64,000 bases of DNA from Leptolyngbyaceae cyanobacterium JSC-12 (GTDB lineage Bacteria > Cyanobacteriota > Cyanobacteriia > Leptolyngbyales > Leptolyngbyaceae): positions 394,723 through 458,722 of the forward strand of contig CM001633.1 in assembly GCA_000309945.1 (NCBI GenBank), in the 5' to 3' direction. The notes under the pieces are model-generated. The model was not told the origin of the DNA. It saw nothing but the letters and a program-made list of their open reading frames with translations, and ran no database searches. Both the position numbers and the translations under genes were made by a program. This document shows positions 25,231 through 34,860 of this stretch, in pieces (position 1 is the first letter of the stretch; each line of letters starts with the position of its first letter).

Positions 25231-27153
25231 CTAAGCGGATTGCTTCAAAATGGGCATTGGAATCGGTTCGGGGAGCGGCTTAGAGCTTAGAGCGTAGCGT
25301 TCTAATGCCTGTTGTGTGATTGCCAGACTAGACGCAAGCGCGATGTTTTCCTGATCCAACATCCCTAAGATCAGATTTGGATTTTCACGATCAACCACTG
25401 GAAGCTGGCGTAGCCCTCGAGCAGCCATACGTGCAGTTGCGTCTGCGAGTAATTCATCTGGGTAAGCAACTAAGATATCCTTTGTACAAATATCTGCAAT
25501 AGTGAGAGCACCTGAACTATTTTCAAGCGGTTTGATCGGCAAAACTGAACCATTTTCCAGAGCCGCGATCGCCCGATTCACATCCTGCAATGTCACAATC
25601 CCAATAAGATTCTCCAACTCATCCAATACCAACGCACTCCGCACCTGCCGACATGTCAATAACATCCCACCATCCAGCACCGAAAGCGAACCAGGCATTG
25701 ACACGAATTCCGGTCGCATGGCTTCTGTCACGGTCAAATGATGCAGCATTTCAGATGCCTGATTGGGTTCGGCCTTTAATTCAGTTGGTTGAACCGTGGG
25801 AATATTGTGGGCAATCGGCTTAAGCCGCTCAATTAGCCACACACTTAAGCCTACGGCTGCCATCAACGGCAAGATAATGCGATAGTCTCGCGTTAACTCA
25901 AACAGAAGCAAAATCGCTGTCAACGGAGCACGCACACTCGCTGCTAATACTGCCGCCATTCCCACCATAGCGTAAGCGGGAGGGGCTGCGACATCCATTG
26001 CTGAGATCAGTGGTAGACGCGGTAACATCGTTCCATAAGCTGCTCCGAGCGTAGCTCCTAAAAACATAGCTGGAGCAAATAACCCACCCACCAATCCGCT
26101 TCCAGAGCTAATGGCAGTCATTGCCAACTTGACAACTAGTAAAGCCAACAACAACCAAATCGAAAACGGCGCGTCCTGCAACATCGCTTCAACGGTTTCG
26201 TAGCCAATCCCCAAAATTTGTGGAAATTGCAGGGCAACAATTCCTACACACATTCCACCGATAAAAGGACGGAACATAGGGGGGATTTTTGCCATTTGAG
26301 TGAATCCAGTAATCTCACCTCGAAACAATCGTTGGGCTAACTGAATAGCTTGTGTGTAGGCGATGGATACAAAACAGGCAAATAATCCTAGCCCCAAATA
26401 CAGTGGCAGTTCTAAAGGACTGCGAACTTCATAGCTAGGTAGAATAAACGCAGGTTGACCACCCAACCCGATTTGGGAAATTAAGGCTGCCACGACAGCA
26501 GACAACAGCACAACACTCACAGCCGATGTAGCAAAGGTGGTTCCCAGAACCACCTCCAGAGCAAAAAATACACCTGCAATTGGGGCGTTGAATCCGGCTG
26601 CCAACCCTGCCGCCGCTCCTGCTCCCAGCAATAAGCGCTGCCGCTCTTGAGATACTTGCAAAAACTGCCCCAGCAACACTCCAATATTTGACCCAATTTC
26701 AACGCTGGGACCTTCTGGACCGAGGGATGCCCCAGTACCAAGCGAGACGGAAGCCGCGATCGCCTTGGCTGAGGCTTTAAGTGGAGAAACCTTCTGAGAT
26801 GATTGGGGAGACGCAATAAGCGATGACAAGGTTGCGCCAAAATCCTGTGATCGCCAACGCATCAGACCCACTACCAAGCCCCCAATACTTGGAACACACG
26901 CTAGTGTCCAAGCCCCCCAGCCTGAAACCATGCCCATGAAATCTTCGAGCATGAGTCCATGAATTTTACCAATCAAATAATGAAACAAGACAACAGCAAG
27001 ACCTGTTCCTCCTCCAATTACGACGGCTAACAAAAGAACAATCGTTTCGGGAGAAGAATGTAGTTTATCGAGCAAGTTAGGACGTGAAACGGGGGGTGCT
27101 TTAGCCATAGGAAGACCAGACAGCACCATGTCTGATGAGGGGCTGACTTTCAT
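25231..27153 (-). CDS. ClC-family chloride channel/transporter with CBS pair
   Basis: 640 residues. The N-terminal about 440 residues form the ClC membrane domain. GTGASLGPEGPSVEIG contains the GxEGP motif, whose glutamate is the gating/proton glutamate of H+/Cl- antiporters. SGLVGGLFAPAMFLGA and later helices match the filter region. The C-terminal part (about 470-620) has two CBS domains (VTEAMRPEFVSMPG... and ICTKDILVAYPDELLADATARM), which usually bind adenine nucleotides. Start ATG 27153 is plausible. Single gene with about 400 bp of leader to the next gene. Confidence 0.92.
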   Translation of the reverse strand: MKVSPSSDMVLSGLPMAKAPPVSRPNLLDKLHSSPETIVLLLAVVIGGGTGLAVVLFHYLIGKIHGLMLEDFMGMVSGWGAWTLACVPSIGGLVVGLMRWRSQDFGATLSSLIASPQSSQKVSPLKASAKAIAASVSLGTGASLGPEGPSVEIGSNIGVLLGQFLQVSQERQRLLLGAGAAAGLAAGFNAPIAGVFFALEVVLGTTFATSAVSVVLLSAVVAALISQIGLGGQPAFILPSYEVRSPLELPLYLGLGLFACFVSIAYTQAIQLAQRLFRGEITGFTQMAKIPPMFRPFIGGMCVGIVALQFPQILGIGYETVEAMLQDAPFSIWLLLALLVVKLAMTAISSGSGLVGGLFAPAMFLGATLGAAYGTMLPRLPLISAMDVAAPPAYAMVGMAAVLAASVRAPLTAILLLFELTRDYRIILPLMAAVGLSVWLIERLKPIAHNIPTVQPTELKAEPNQASEMLHHLTVTEAMRPEFVSMPGSLSVLDGGMLLTCRQVRSALVLDELENLIGIVTLQDVNRAIAALENGSVLPIKPLENSSGALTIADICTKDILVAYPDELLADATARMAARGLRQLPVVDRENPNLILGMLDQENIALASSLAITQQALERYALSSKPLPEPIPMPILKQSA

Positions 27154-27552
27154 TTAGGGCAGGAATAAAAATGAGATAATGCTTAACTTTTATGTCTAAT
27201 ACTCATTCTAGGGCGGCATTCCCCAGATTGAGAAGGAAATTCTTCCGGCTTTTTGAGAGTTTTGGCAATGTGTTTAAGTTCACCCTACGATTTGCTCAAA
27301 CGCTGACGGAGTATAAAAAACATGTCATAAAGTTAAGAAAGTAAAGTCTCTTTCGGAAGATTCTTGAGTTTACGATTAAATTGATCGACAGGCTTAGGCT
27401 GACATCCTGTTTGGAATGTGCGATAGTCTACGCGGGTGCAGCCATGTTCTTTTTGACTGTATGAGTTGTAACGTTATTGTCTGAATAACTGTCACACTCG
27501 AAGTTTAAGCTTTGCTCAAAATTTGTTGATTTGCTACCCATCGTTGTTCGCA
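27154..27552. other. Intergenic region, no gene seen
   Basis: 399 bp between divergent genes (ClC and the zinc-ribbon membrane protein). A/T-rich in part. It must hold both promoters, but I see no convincing -35/-10 pair, operator or RNA. Confidence 0.5.
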
Positions 27553-27945
27553 ATGAATGCTCCCACATTTGACGCTTATCCTTCTTGTTGTCCGGTTTGT
27601 CGTCGCTCGGGTAATATTAAGCCTCATAAATCTCTCACTGGACTTTTAACCTGTAAATATTGCCAGGAACGGCTTGTGGTTAGTTGGAGTGGACATTACG
27701 TTCGTGATCCTTTTCATCTTCAGCGGTTACAGGGGGTTGAGCGCATGTTACGACGTGAAAGCCACCCGTTTTACCGCATTCTTCGAGATAGTGGATTGTC
27801 TCGTCCTAATGTTCTCATTGCGGTTCTGGCAGGAACATTATTGGTAGGTATTATTGGGGGGTTCACCGAATTCATGCAATCAGATCCTGTATTATCCCAC
27901 CCTTCACGATCGCTGGTTCATCCGACCTTGAACCAGGCAAAATAG
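27553..27945 (+). CDS. Zinc-ribbon-like single-span membrane protein
   Basis: 130 residues from ATG 27553; an in-frame upstream start would add about 10 residues with no conserved character. The N-terminus has two cysteine pairs, CCPVCRRSG and LLTCKYCQE about 20 residues apart, which look like a four-cysteine zinc ribbon. An arginine-rich helical stretch follows, then one transmembrane helix at about 97-112 (NVLIAVLAGTLLVGIIGGF) near the C-terminus. I do not recognise a family. The topology suggests a cytosolic zinc ribbon tethered to a membrane. Confidence 0.65.
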   Translation: MNAPTFDAYPSCCPVCRRSGNIKPHKSLTGLLTCKYCQERLVVSWSGHYVRDPFHLQRLQGVERMLRRESHPFYRILRDSGLSRPNVLIAVLAGTLLVGIIGGFTEFMQSDPVLSHPSRSLVHPTLNQAK

Positions 27946-28043
27946 CGAGTTTGCTGTATTTCAGCAAATTTGGTCGATTGAGGCGATCGCAAACAGCCCC
28001 CATTCACCGCATACTGTTTTTGTTAAGCCAGAGACAGATAGGT

Positions 28044-28433
28044 ATGCATTTGACGTTTGTCCCCGTTGAAGAGTTTTACTTTGCCCTTACCCTTGCCGTC
28101 AGAACGTTAGAAGAAATTACCACACCCGGTTTGGCAGAAACAGTGCAGGCAAGGCTTAAGCAAAAGTTTGGTCAATCTTCAACCGTTGCCGCCGCTTCAC
28201 AGAATACCTATAACTACGTGTTTCGGGTCAAGGAAGTAGACAACAGCCCCAACCCGCAACTCATCGTCTCCATTGCTGACTGGCAAGGGAATGTACGAAT
28301 TAGCAGTGATTTTGGCTGGATGCTAGACGCGGAACGCAAACCCATCCGTACCGAAAAATTTGAGCAACGGACGGTATTTGCTCAACAGGTAAGAGACTAC
28401 TTCCAGCAAGAGTTGGGAATTTTGTTGCAGTAG
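28044..28433 (+). CDS. Conserved-looking hypothetical protein
   Basis: 129 residues from ATG 28044 (MHLTFVPVEEFYF); the frame stays open to 27951, but that extension is basic and probably not coding. The product is soluble, mixed alpha/beta, with a long helix (RTLEEITTPGLAETVQARLKQ) and beta segments (YNYVFRVKEV, LIVSIADWQGNVRIS). No motif, signal peptide or membrane helix is seen and I assign no family. About 100 bp downstream of the zinc-ribbon gene on the same strand, it may be co-transcribed. Confidence 0.6.
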   Translation: MHLTFVPVEEFYFALTLAVRTLEEITTPGLAETVQARLKQKFGQSSTVAAASQNTYNYVFRVKEVDNSPNPQLIVSIADWQGNVRISSDFGWMLDAERKPIRTEKFEQRTVFAQQVRDYFQQELGILLQ

Positions 28434-28631
28434 AGAATAAGGGGACGCAGCGAGTTAGAAATCGGAAGATTCTAGATTGCAGTTCATCGCACCCTCAAAG
28501 TTGGGTTTTGTTTACCATGCTTACGATAGTTTTCAGTCAGGAACCAGCTTGAGCGGATTTGGGCGAGATGCGATACCCTAATCTAGACATCGATTTCGCA
28601 AAGTTCTAGTTGCGATCGCGCTCCTTCCTCC

Positions 28632-30995
28632 ATGACCCAGACAAACCAAACCAAAGAATTTCTCAGCCTTCTCAATGCCTCCCAGCGGCAAGCCGTTGAA
28701 CATTACTCTGGACCATTACTGGTAGTAGCGGGTGCAGGTTCCGGCAAAACGCGGGCACTCACCTTTCGCATCGCCAACTTGGTGCTAAATCATCGGGTAG
28801 ATCCTGAAAATATTCTGGCAGTGACCTTCACGAACAAAGCTGCCCGAGAAATGAAGGAACGGATCGAAAAACTCTTTGCCGAACAGCATGCCCGCAGCGA
28901 GTATGACAAACCTTTAGAAGCTCTCTCGCCCGAAGTTCAAACCCGGTTGAAGTCTCAAGTTTACAAATCGGTGACCAAAGATCTGTGGATTGGCACGTTT
29001 CATGCTCTCTGCGCCCGCATTCTGCGATTCGATATTGAAAAGTATCAAGATTCTCATGGGCGCAAATGGACTCGCAGCTTCTCGATTTTTGACGAATCTG
29101 ATGCTCAAAGCCTGGTGAAAGAGATTGTCACCCAGAAACTCAACCTGGATGACAAAAAGTTTGATCCCAAATCGATGCGCTATGCCATCAGCAACGCCAA
29201 GAACAAGTGCCTGACTCCTGAAGAAGTGGAAAAAGATCAGCCCAATTACCGGGGGCGTGTGCTCGCCAACATTTACAGCCTCTATCAAGACACACTTGCT
29301 GCTAACAACGCGCTCGATTTTGATGACTTGATTTTGATGCCCGTGCAACTCTTCCGCCAGAATGAACTGGTGCGGACTTACTGGCACAATCGATTTCGCC
29401 ACATTTTAGTGGATGAATATCAGGACACTAACCGCACACAATACGACTTCATTCGGCTTTTAGCAACCAACGGCGAAGATTCCAAAACCTTTGATAACTG
29501 GGCGCATCGTTCAGTATTTGTGGTAGGTGATGCGGATCAGTCGATTTATTCATTCCGGGCAGCAGACTTCACGATTTTGATGGACTTCCAGACTGATTTT
29601 GGTGACGGCTTGCCCGACGACGACACGCGCACAATGGTCAAGCTGGAGGAAAATTACCGTTCTACTGAAAATATTCTGGAAGTTGCCAACCAACTAATTG
29701 AAAACAACACGGAACGCATTGACAAAGTTCTGAAACCAACCCGCTCTGAAGGAGAAGCCATCTACCTTTACCGGGCAGATGATGAGACGGCGGAAGCAGA
29801 GTTTGTAGTCAACCAAATTCGGCAGTTAGAAGCACGCCATCCCGAACTGCACTATGGCAAATTTGCCATTTTGTATCGCACTAATGCGCAATCCCGGGCG
29901 CTGGAAGATTCCCTGGTACGCCATCAGATTCCCTACAAGGTTGTAGGTGGGTTGCGGTTCTACGATCGCAAAGAGATTAAAGACGTACTGGCATACTTAC
30001 GAGCGATCGCCAACCCATTCGATACAGTCAGCCTGTTGCGGGTGATTAACACGCCTCGGCGTGGCATCGGCAAAGCCACCATCGATAATCTGGTGAAAGC
30101 CGCACAGGAGCTTAATCTGCCTCTGTGGGAGATTTTGACGGATGAGACTTCGGTGAAAACCCTGGCAGGGCGATCGTCCAAAGGCGTACTGGCATTTGCT
30201 GAAATGCTGCAAAAATGGCGGGGCGAGTTGGATAACCTTCCTGCCAGTGAAATTGTGCAAGGCGTATTGGAAGATTCCGGGTATGTGAAAGACCTAAAGG
30301 AACAGGGCACCGAAGAAGCTACTGATCGCCTGGGCAACGTGCAGGAACTTTACAATGCCGTGCGGCAATTTGAAGAAGAAAACGATGATCGCAGCCTGAT
30401 CGCGTTTCTAGCAAATGCCTCCCTCGCTTCCGACCTAGACAATCTGGAAGAGGAAGAAACTCGTGTCTCGTTAATGACACTGCACTCCTCCAAAGGGTTG
30501 GAATTTCCTGTGGTGTTTTTAGTCGGGCTGGAGCAGGGCTTGTTCCCAAACTACCGCTCGATGGAAGACCCTGCTGCATTGGAAGAAGAACGCCGGCTCT
30601 GCTACGTCGGTATTACTCGCGCTCAGGAACGATTGTTTCTCTCCTATGCCCGTGAACGGCGCTTGTATGGCAACCGCGAACCTGCCAGCCCATCTCTGTT
30701 TCTGGCGGAACTGCCCAAAGAGTTGCTGGAATCAAATGTATCTTCAGCCATTCCCACGCGGTACGGCAAATTGATCGCCGAATCCCGTCGCAGTGCACCT
30801 GCTCGTGCGATGTCTAACATTCATGAAAATGATTGGAGCATCGGCGATCGCGCCTTACACAAAGCCTTTGGAGTGGGTGAAGTCACCCGAATTTTTGGCG
30901 CAGGTAACAAAATCTGCCTTGCTGTTAAATTTCCAGGGTTAGGTCAAAAAATCATTGATCCCAAAATCACGCCTATTGAGCGAGTGGAATCGTAG
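28632..30995 (+). CDS. pcrA: UvrD/PcrA-type DNA helicase
   Basis: 787 residues, superfamily 1A 3'-5' helicase. Motifs in order: Q-motif LNASQRQAVEH, motif I GAGSGKT, Ia TFTNKAAREM, II LVDEYQDTN, III VGDADQSIYSFR, IV LEENYRSTENIL, V TLHSSKGLEFPVVF and VI YVGITRAQERL. The C-terminal region (DWSIGDRALHKAFGVGEVTRIFG) is the Tudor-like PcrA tail that contacts RNA polymerase or other partners. The length is normal for PcrA. It acts in nucleotide excision and replication repair. Single gene, preceded by about 200 bp without other features. Confidence 0.93.
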   Translation: MTQTNQTKEFLSLLNASQRQAVEHYSGPLLVVAGAGSGKTRALTFRIANLVLNHRVDPENILAVTFTNKAAREMKERIEKLFAEQHARSEYDKPLEALSPEVQTRLKSQVYKSVTKDLWIGTFHALCARILRFDIEKYQDSHGRKWTRSFSIFDESDAQSLVKEIVTQKLNLDDKKFDPKSMRYAISNAKNKCLTPEEVEKDQPNYRGRVLANIYSLYQDTLAANNALDFDDLILMPVQLFRQNELVRTYWHNRFRHILVDEYQDTNRTQYDFIRLLATNGEDSKTFDNWAHRSVFVVGDADQSIYSFRAADFTILMDFQTDFGDGLPDDDTRTMVKLEENYRSTENILEVANQLIENNTERIDKVLKPTRSEGEAIYLYRADDETAEAEFVVNQIRQLEARHPELHYGKFAILYRTNAQSRALEDSLVRHQIPYKVVGGLRFYDRKEIKDVLAYLRAIANPFDTVSLLRVINTPRRGIGKATIDNLVKAAQELNLPLWEILTDETSVKTLAGRSSKGVLAFAEMLQKWRGELDNLPASEIVQGVLEDSGYVKDLKEQGTEEATDRLGNVQELYNAVRQFEEENDDRSLIAFLANASLASDLDNLEEEETRVSLMTLHSSKGLEFPVVFLVGLEQGLFPNYRSMEDPAALEEERRLCYVGITRAQERLFLSYARERRLYGNREPASPSLFLAELPKELLESNVSSAIPTRYGKLIAESRRSAPARAMSNIHENDWSIGDRALHKAFGVGEVTRIFGAGNKICLAVKFPGLGQKIIDPKITPIERVES

Positions 30996-31078
30996 CTCAC
31001 TCGACCTGGCAAAAACTCGCTGCAATCTGTCAGGGAACAGGTTAGATTGATGAGGACTTATCTACACGTGCTAACACG

Positions 31079-31189
31079 ATGGAATCAGTGGATTGGATGA
31101 CCGTTATACCTGGTATCTTAGCGATCGCTATTTTTCTAGGTGGTATGACCATGATGTTTACTGGCATCTGGACCAGCCGCAAACGCTAG
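31079..31189 (+). CDS. 36-residue single-span membrane protein
   Basis: Short ORF from ATG 31079 to TAG 31189, 36 residues. A short acidic N-terminus (MESVDWM) precedes one hydrophobic span (about 8-30, VIPGILAIAIFLGGMTMMF) and a basic tail (TSRKR), with positive-inside topology. It sits between pcrA (+) and the convergent ftsH (-), and contains a HIP1 site. The shape fits small thylakoid or membrane-complex subunits, but I do not recognise the family. No strong ribosome-binding site; GAGG lies further upstream at 31052. Confidence 0.5.
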   Translation: MESVDWMTVIPGILAIAIFLGGMTMMFTGIWTSRKR

Positions 31190-31286
31190 ACAGCGTCCTT
31201 TAGTTATGGCCATCGCCATCTCAAACAAAGGGATTTGGCATTGCAAAACCCTCAGTAATGAAATTTAGAACCCTGGCGAAACCAGA

Positions 31287-33227
31287 TCAGGCTCTAGGAG
31301 GCGTGGCAATAGCAGGATTAGATTGATCAGTATATTCCGCTACAATTTGCCGAAACTCGTCGCCTTCAATTGTTTCCTTATCCAGCAGCACATCTACTAA
31401 ACGATCAACCAGGGGGCGATTTTCCCGTATAATACGGCGAGCTTCCTGGAAGCAGTGAATGGCAATTTCTCGCACCTGGCGATCAATCTGCGTGGCAACT
31501 TCTTCTGAGTATTCCTGACGAGGCATCAGGTTGCGTCCCAAGAAAACCTCATTTCCAGCACTTTCTAAAGCAACCAAACCCAGGTCAGACATGCCGTAGC
31601 GCGTAACCATTTCACGAGCAATTTCGGCAACAGCTTTGATATCGCCGCTGGCTCCCGCGGTCACTTCTGCAGAACCAAAGACTTCTTCTTCGGCAGCGCG
31701 TCCACCCAGGGCAATGGTGATGCGATCAGTCATCCAGGCGCGGGTATACAAGCCACTGTCGATCATGTCTTCGTTAAAGGATTGTTGTGCAAATCCGCCC
31801 ACTCCACCTGATCGCGGAATAATCGTCACCTTATTCAAAGGATCGGAGTTTTTCAGCAAGGTCATAAGCAGAGCATGTCCCACTTCGTGATACGCAATCA
31901 GCCGCTTCTTTTTGCTGTCGAGTAAGGGAGTGAGCGTCAAACCGATGGTAACCCGGTCGATCGCGTCATCAATTTCCAGCATGGTAATCGCTTCTTTCCG
32001 GCGACGAGCCGTGAGAATAGCGGCTTCGTTCAGCAAGTTCGATAAATCCGCTCCCGCAAATCCAGGGGTACGGCGGGCGATCACTTCCAGCGACACATCA
32101 TCTGCCAACCGCTTATTGCGAGCGTGAACTTCTAAAATACCCAGTCTGCCTTTGTAGTTAGGTAAATCAACAGTAATCTGGCGATCAAACCGACCTGGAC
32201 GCAGCAAGGCAGCATCGAGCACATCGGGGCGGTTCGTTGCCGCAATGATAATGATTCCTGTATTTCCCTCAAACCCATCCATTTCCGTCAGCAGTTGATT
32301 TAGGGTTTGTTCCCGTTCGTCGTTCCCACCCCCAATTCCGGCTCCCCGTTGCCGACCAACCGCATCAATTTCATCAATAAAGACAATACACGGCGCGTTC
32401 TCTTTTGCTTTCTTGAACAAATCCCGAACTCGAGACGCTCCCACGCCCACAAACATCTCAACAAATTCAGAGCCAGAGATGCTGAAGAAGGGAACCCCCG
32501 CCTCACCCGCGATCGCCTTTGCCAGCAAGGTTTTCCCTGTTCCAGGAGGTCCAACCAGCAGAACCCCTTTAGGAATCCGGGCACCAACAGCGGTAAACTT
32601 CTCCGGTTTCTTAAGGAACGTAACTACTTCTTGCAGTTCTTCCTTCGCTTCCTCAATCCCAGCAACGTCATCAAACATAACGCCCGTCTTTGCTTCCATC
32701 TGGAAGCGAGCACGAGATTTACCAAAATTCAAAGCCTGTCCCGGGCCACCAGGTGCATTAGCAGAACGCCGGATAATTAGTAACAACCCACCTAACAGCA
32801 GCATGAACAGCATCAGTTGCGCTAATAAGCCCAGAACAGCGCTGTTGTCTGTCGAGTCTTGAATATCAACCGAAATCCGATTTTGGCGAGCACGCTCCAT
32901 CAGTTCAGGGTTTTGGTTAAAAAGTTGGACTTTGACGGGCTGACTTTGATTTTGTAGCTTCACATTCGCCGTTTGCTGCACCCGATCAACTTCAATATCT
33001 GTTACCCGGCCATTATCAATATCTTGCAGCAAGCACGTGTAGGTGTAGTTTTTCGGTGAACAGCGAGGCTCATCCTCAGCAGGCTTTTGAGCCATTGCTG
33101 GAACTGCGAACGTCATACTTTGGAGTACCATCCATAACGTCACAATCATGCCTCTGACGGCCGAATTTCGTGTGGACGAGCGCTTAACTAACGATTTAAC
33201 CGAACGATGTGCGCGCAAACCTTTCAT
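31287..33227 (-). CDS. ftsH: ATP-dependent zinc metalloprotease FtsH
   Basis: 646 residues from ATG 33227 (AAGG about 9 bases upstream); an in-frame TTG at 33284 is less likely. Two membrane helices flank a periplasmic/lumenal domain: one at about 30-50 with a signal-like AVPAMAQ, a second at about 135-150 ([18 protein letters not shown]). The AAA+ domain follows with Walker A GPPGTGKT, Walker [11 protein letters not shown] and SRH ([19 protein letters not shown]). The protease zinc site is HEVGH, with the third ligand near EEEVFG...TAGASGD. It degrades damaged membrane proteins; in cyanobacteria FtsH complexes repair PSII D1. Which of the four paralogues this is cannot be settled. Confidence 0.94.
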   Translation of the reverse strand: MKGLRAHRSVKSLVKRSSTRNSAVRGMIVTLWMVLQSMTFAVPAMAQKPAEDEPRCSPKNYTYTCLLQDIDNGRVTDIEVDRVQQTANVKLQNQSQPVKVQLFNQNPELMERARQNRISVDIQDSTDNSAVLGLLAQLMLFMLLLGGLLLIIRRSANAPGGPGQALNFGKSRARFQMEAKTGVMFDDVAGIEEAKEELQEVVTFLKKPEKFTAVGARIPKGVLLVGPPGTGKTLLAKAIAGEAGVPFFSISGSEFVEMFVGVGASRVRDLFKKAKENAPCIVFIDEIDAVGRQRGAGIGGGNDEREQTLNQLLTEMDGFEGNTGIIIIAATNRPDVLDAALLRPGRFDRQITVDLPNYKGRLGILEVHARNKRLADDVSLEVIARRTPGFAGADLSNLLNEAAILTARRRKEAITMLEIDDAIDRVTIGLTLTPLLDSKKKRLIAYHEVGHALLMTLLKNSDPLNKVTIIPRSGGVGGFAQQSFNEDMIDSGLYTRAWMTDRITIALGGRAAEEEVFGSAEVTAGASGDIKAVAEIAREMVTRYGMSDLGLVALESAGNEVFLGRNLMPRQEYSEEVATQIDRQVREIAIHCFQEARRIIRENRPLVDRLVDVLLDKETIEGDEFRQIVAEYTDQSNPAIATPPRA

Positions 33228-33429
33228 ACCAATCGCCTTTTCTTGCTCCAAGCCCTTCGTGTATTCCTCCACTTTAACCAGCAATCACTGTAAGCAAAGG
33301 GTATTAGCTTTAAAGCTAGTGTAACCTGCTTCTCAAGTAAGCGGCGCTCATCTCTCTTTCTGAGCCACTGCCATAATTTAAGATCCTCTAGGGTGTATAT
33401 CCCAAACAGGAATGGAATGACCACTGGCA

Positions 33430-33895
33430 GCGTCGCTATAAGTCGCTATAAAAAGGACTACAGAGAAAAATGATGAGTCCAGGCGTCGCAAGATTATAAA
33501 CAGTCCTTCTGGAGTCGTTGGGGAAGCAGTCAGGAGTCCAGCGGCAACACCGGGCGTAAAATCAAAGATTAGATTGGCAGTATAGGTGAGACTGAAACCA
33601 ATTAGTGTGGCGATCGCTGTCAGACTATATCGTTGAAACCATCCGACGTGACCACTACAAAAAAAGCAAATCCTGCCTGAAACGACACTGAATACAAAAA
33701 CAGAAACAGTCCGATGGTTTGGATTCTAGGAAAAATGGTAAAATCCAGGGCACTCAGGAGCAATCCTGTAATCAATATTCCTGGAGGGGCACCTAACTTA
33801 AGTCGCCCGATTTTAAGTTGCCGAATCAGATAAGACAGCGCCAGCAGCACCAACAAAACCATCTCTGGATAAGTTTTCAGCAGATCAACAATTTC
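33430..33895 (-). pseudogene. Frameshifted remnant of an AspT/YidE-like transporter
   Basis: Membrane-transporter remnant between ftsH and gpmA. An upstream frame reads EIVDLLKTYPEMVLLVLL and continues through LGAPPGILITGLLL to GLFLFLYSVSFQAGFAFF, which resembles the N-terminal half-domain of aspartate-alanine-antiporter-like transporters. It goes out of frame near 33645 and stops at 33620. In a second minus-strand frame the similarity resumes (WFQRYSLTAIATLIGFSL and PGVAAGLLTASPTTPEG). Then it fades, and the soluble TrkA-C part and second half of the family are missing. A single indel plus a large 3' loss explain this; a sequencing error alone would not. Confidence 0.55.
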
Positions 33896-33953
33896 AAGTT
33901 TCAGGTTGCATCTTTCATCAAAGAAAGGATCTTTTGTCGTATCTCTAATTATC

Positions 33954-34649
33954 TCAATTTAAGATAATTTTATTAGTGACTTGACCTGTTGAATCAATGT
34001 CGTAAATGATTGGAATTGCAGTGCCTAGCTCAACCTTTACAATCTCCTCTTCTGATAAATTTTCCAGGTATTTGATAATGGAACGGAGTGAGTTTCCATG
34101 AGCTGCAATCAGTACATTATCTCCTTCTATCAGATGTTTCATGATGCGATCGCGGAAGAAGGGAACAGTCCGTTTAACTGTATCAGCTAAACTTTCGCCT
34201 CCTGGTGGAGCCACATCATAAGAGCGTCGCCAGATCTGTACCTGTTCTGTGCCAAATTTTGCAGCCGTTTCCGCTTTGTTTAGCCCCTGTAATTCGCCAT
34301 AATAGCGTTCATCCAGAGCAGGCACTGTATAAACAGGAAGCTCCTGCTCTGGGTCACCATTATATTTGTCCCAACCGTGCCAATCTACATCATCCACGTC
34401 ATGTTTGAGGATGGGAATTCTGCCATCACAAATGTCATCAACCTCGGTCAAAATGATGATGGCGGTTTCAATGGCACGGAACAACATACTGGTAAAACAA
34501 ACTCGGACTCGATAATTCCTGAGTTTGCAGGAGGCGATCGTCGCTTCTGCCCGCCCCTGTTCACTGAGGGGAACATCAACCCATCCAGTAAATTTGTTCT
34601 CTGCGTTCCAGAGGCTTTGTCCGTGGCGAGTCAAAATCAACTTAGCCAT
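33954..34649 (-). CDS. gpmA: 2,3-bisphosphoglycerate-dependent phosphoglycerate mutase
   Basis: 231 residues from ATG 34649, with AAGGAG seven bases upstream; TTG/GTG starts further up are unlikely. It interconverts 3- and 2-phosphoglycerate. The phosphohistidine motif LILTRHGQSLWN is at the N-terminus, FTGWVDVPLS follows, then ALDERYYGELQGLNK and the second catalytic histidine in IAAHGNSLRSII. The insert HDVDDVDWHGWDKYN differs from the E. coli enzyme. It ends a co-directional run with glgP and the 2-hydroxyacid dehydrogenase, which suggests a role in glycogen breakdown rather than the housekeeping pathway. Confidence 0.92.
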   Translation of the reverse strand: MAKLILTRHGQSLWNAENKFTGWVDVPLSEQGRAEATIASCKLRNYRVRVCFTSMLFRAIETAIIILTEVDDICDGRIPILKHDVDDVDWHGWDKYNGDPEQELPVYTVPALDERYYGELQGLNKAETAAKFGTEQVQIWRRSYDVAPPGGESLADTVKRTVPFFRDRIMKHLIEGDNVLIAAHGNSLRSIIKYLENLSEEEIVKVELGTAIPIIYDIDSTGQVTNKIILN

Positions 34650-34815
34650 CGCGTTACTCCTTGGCTGCAATCGTGTGAATTTTGCGAATCATGTTGGGAA
34701 AATCGCTCGCTGAATCAATTGTTGCCACAATTTTGGTGCAATGAACGAATGGCTTCATATGATGCCAATTTTAAGTGCTACAGGAGGTTTACCTATGATG
34801 AACTAAACGGCAATC

Positions 34816-34843
34816 GTAGGAGTATTGCATGCAATACCCCTAC
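34816..34843. repeat. GTAGG...CCTAC palindromic repeat
   Basis: A near-perfect palindrome between glgP and gpmA. The central GTATTGCATGCAATAC is exact and the outer arms GTAGG / CCTAC extend it with one mismatch. The GTAGGGG...CCCCTAC form is a widespread dispersed repeat type in cyanobacteria. It could fold in the glgP-gpmA mRNA and reduce read-through. Confidence 0.65.
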
Positions 34844-34860
34844 AACTTTCGAAGATGCTC

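Noticed and set aside
33224-33424. 66-codon minus-strand frame overlapping the ftsH start
   Set aside because: It covers the ftsH leader and ribosome-binding site, and shows no convincing continuation of the transporter remnant.
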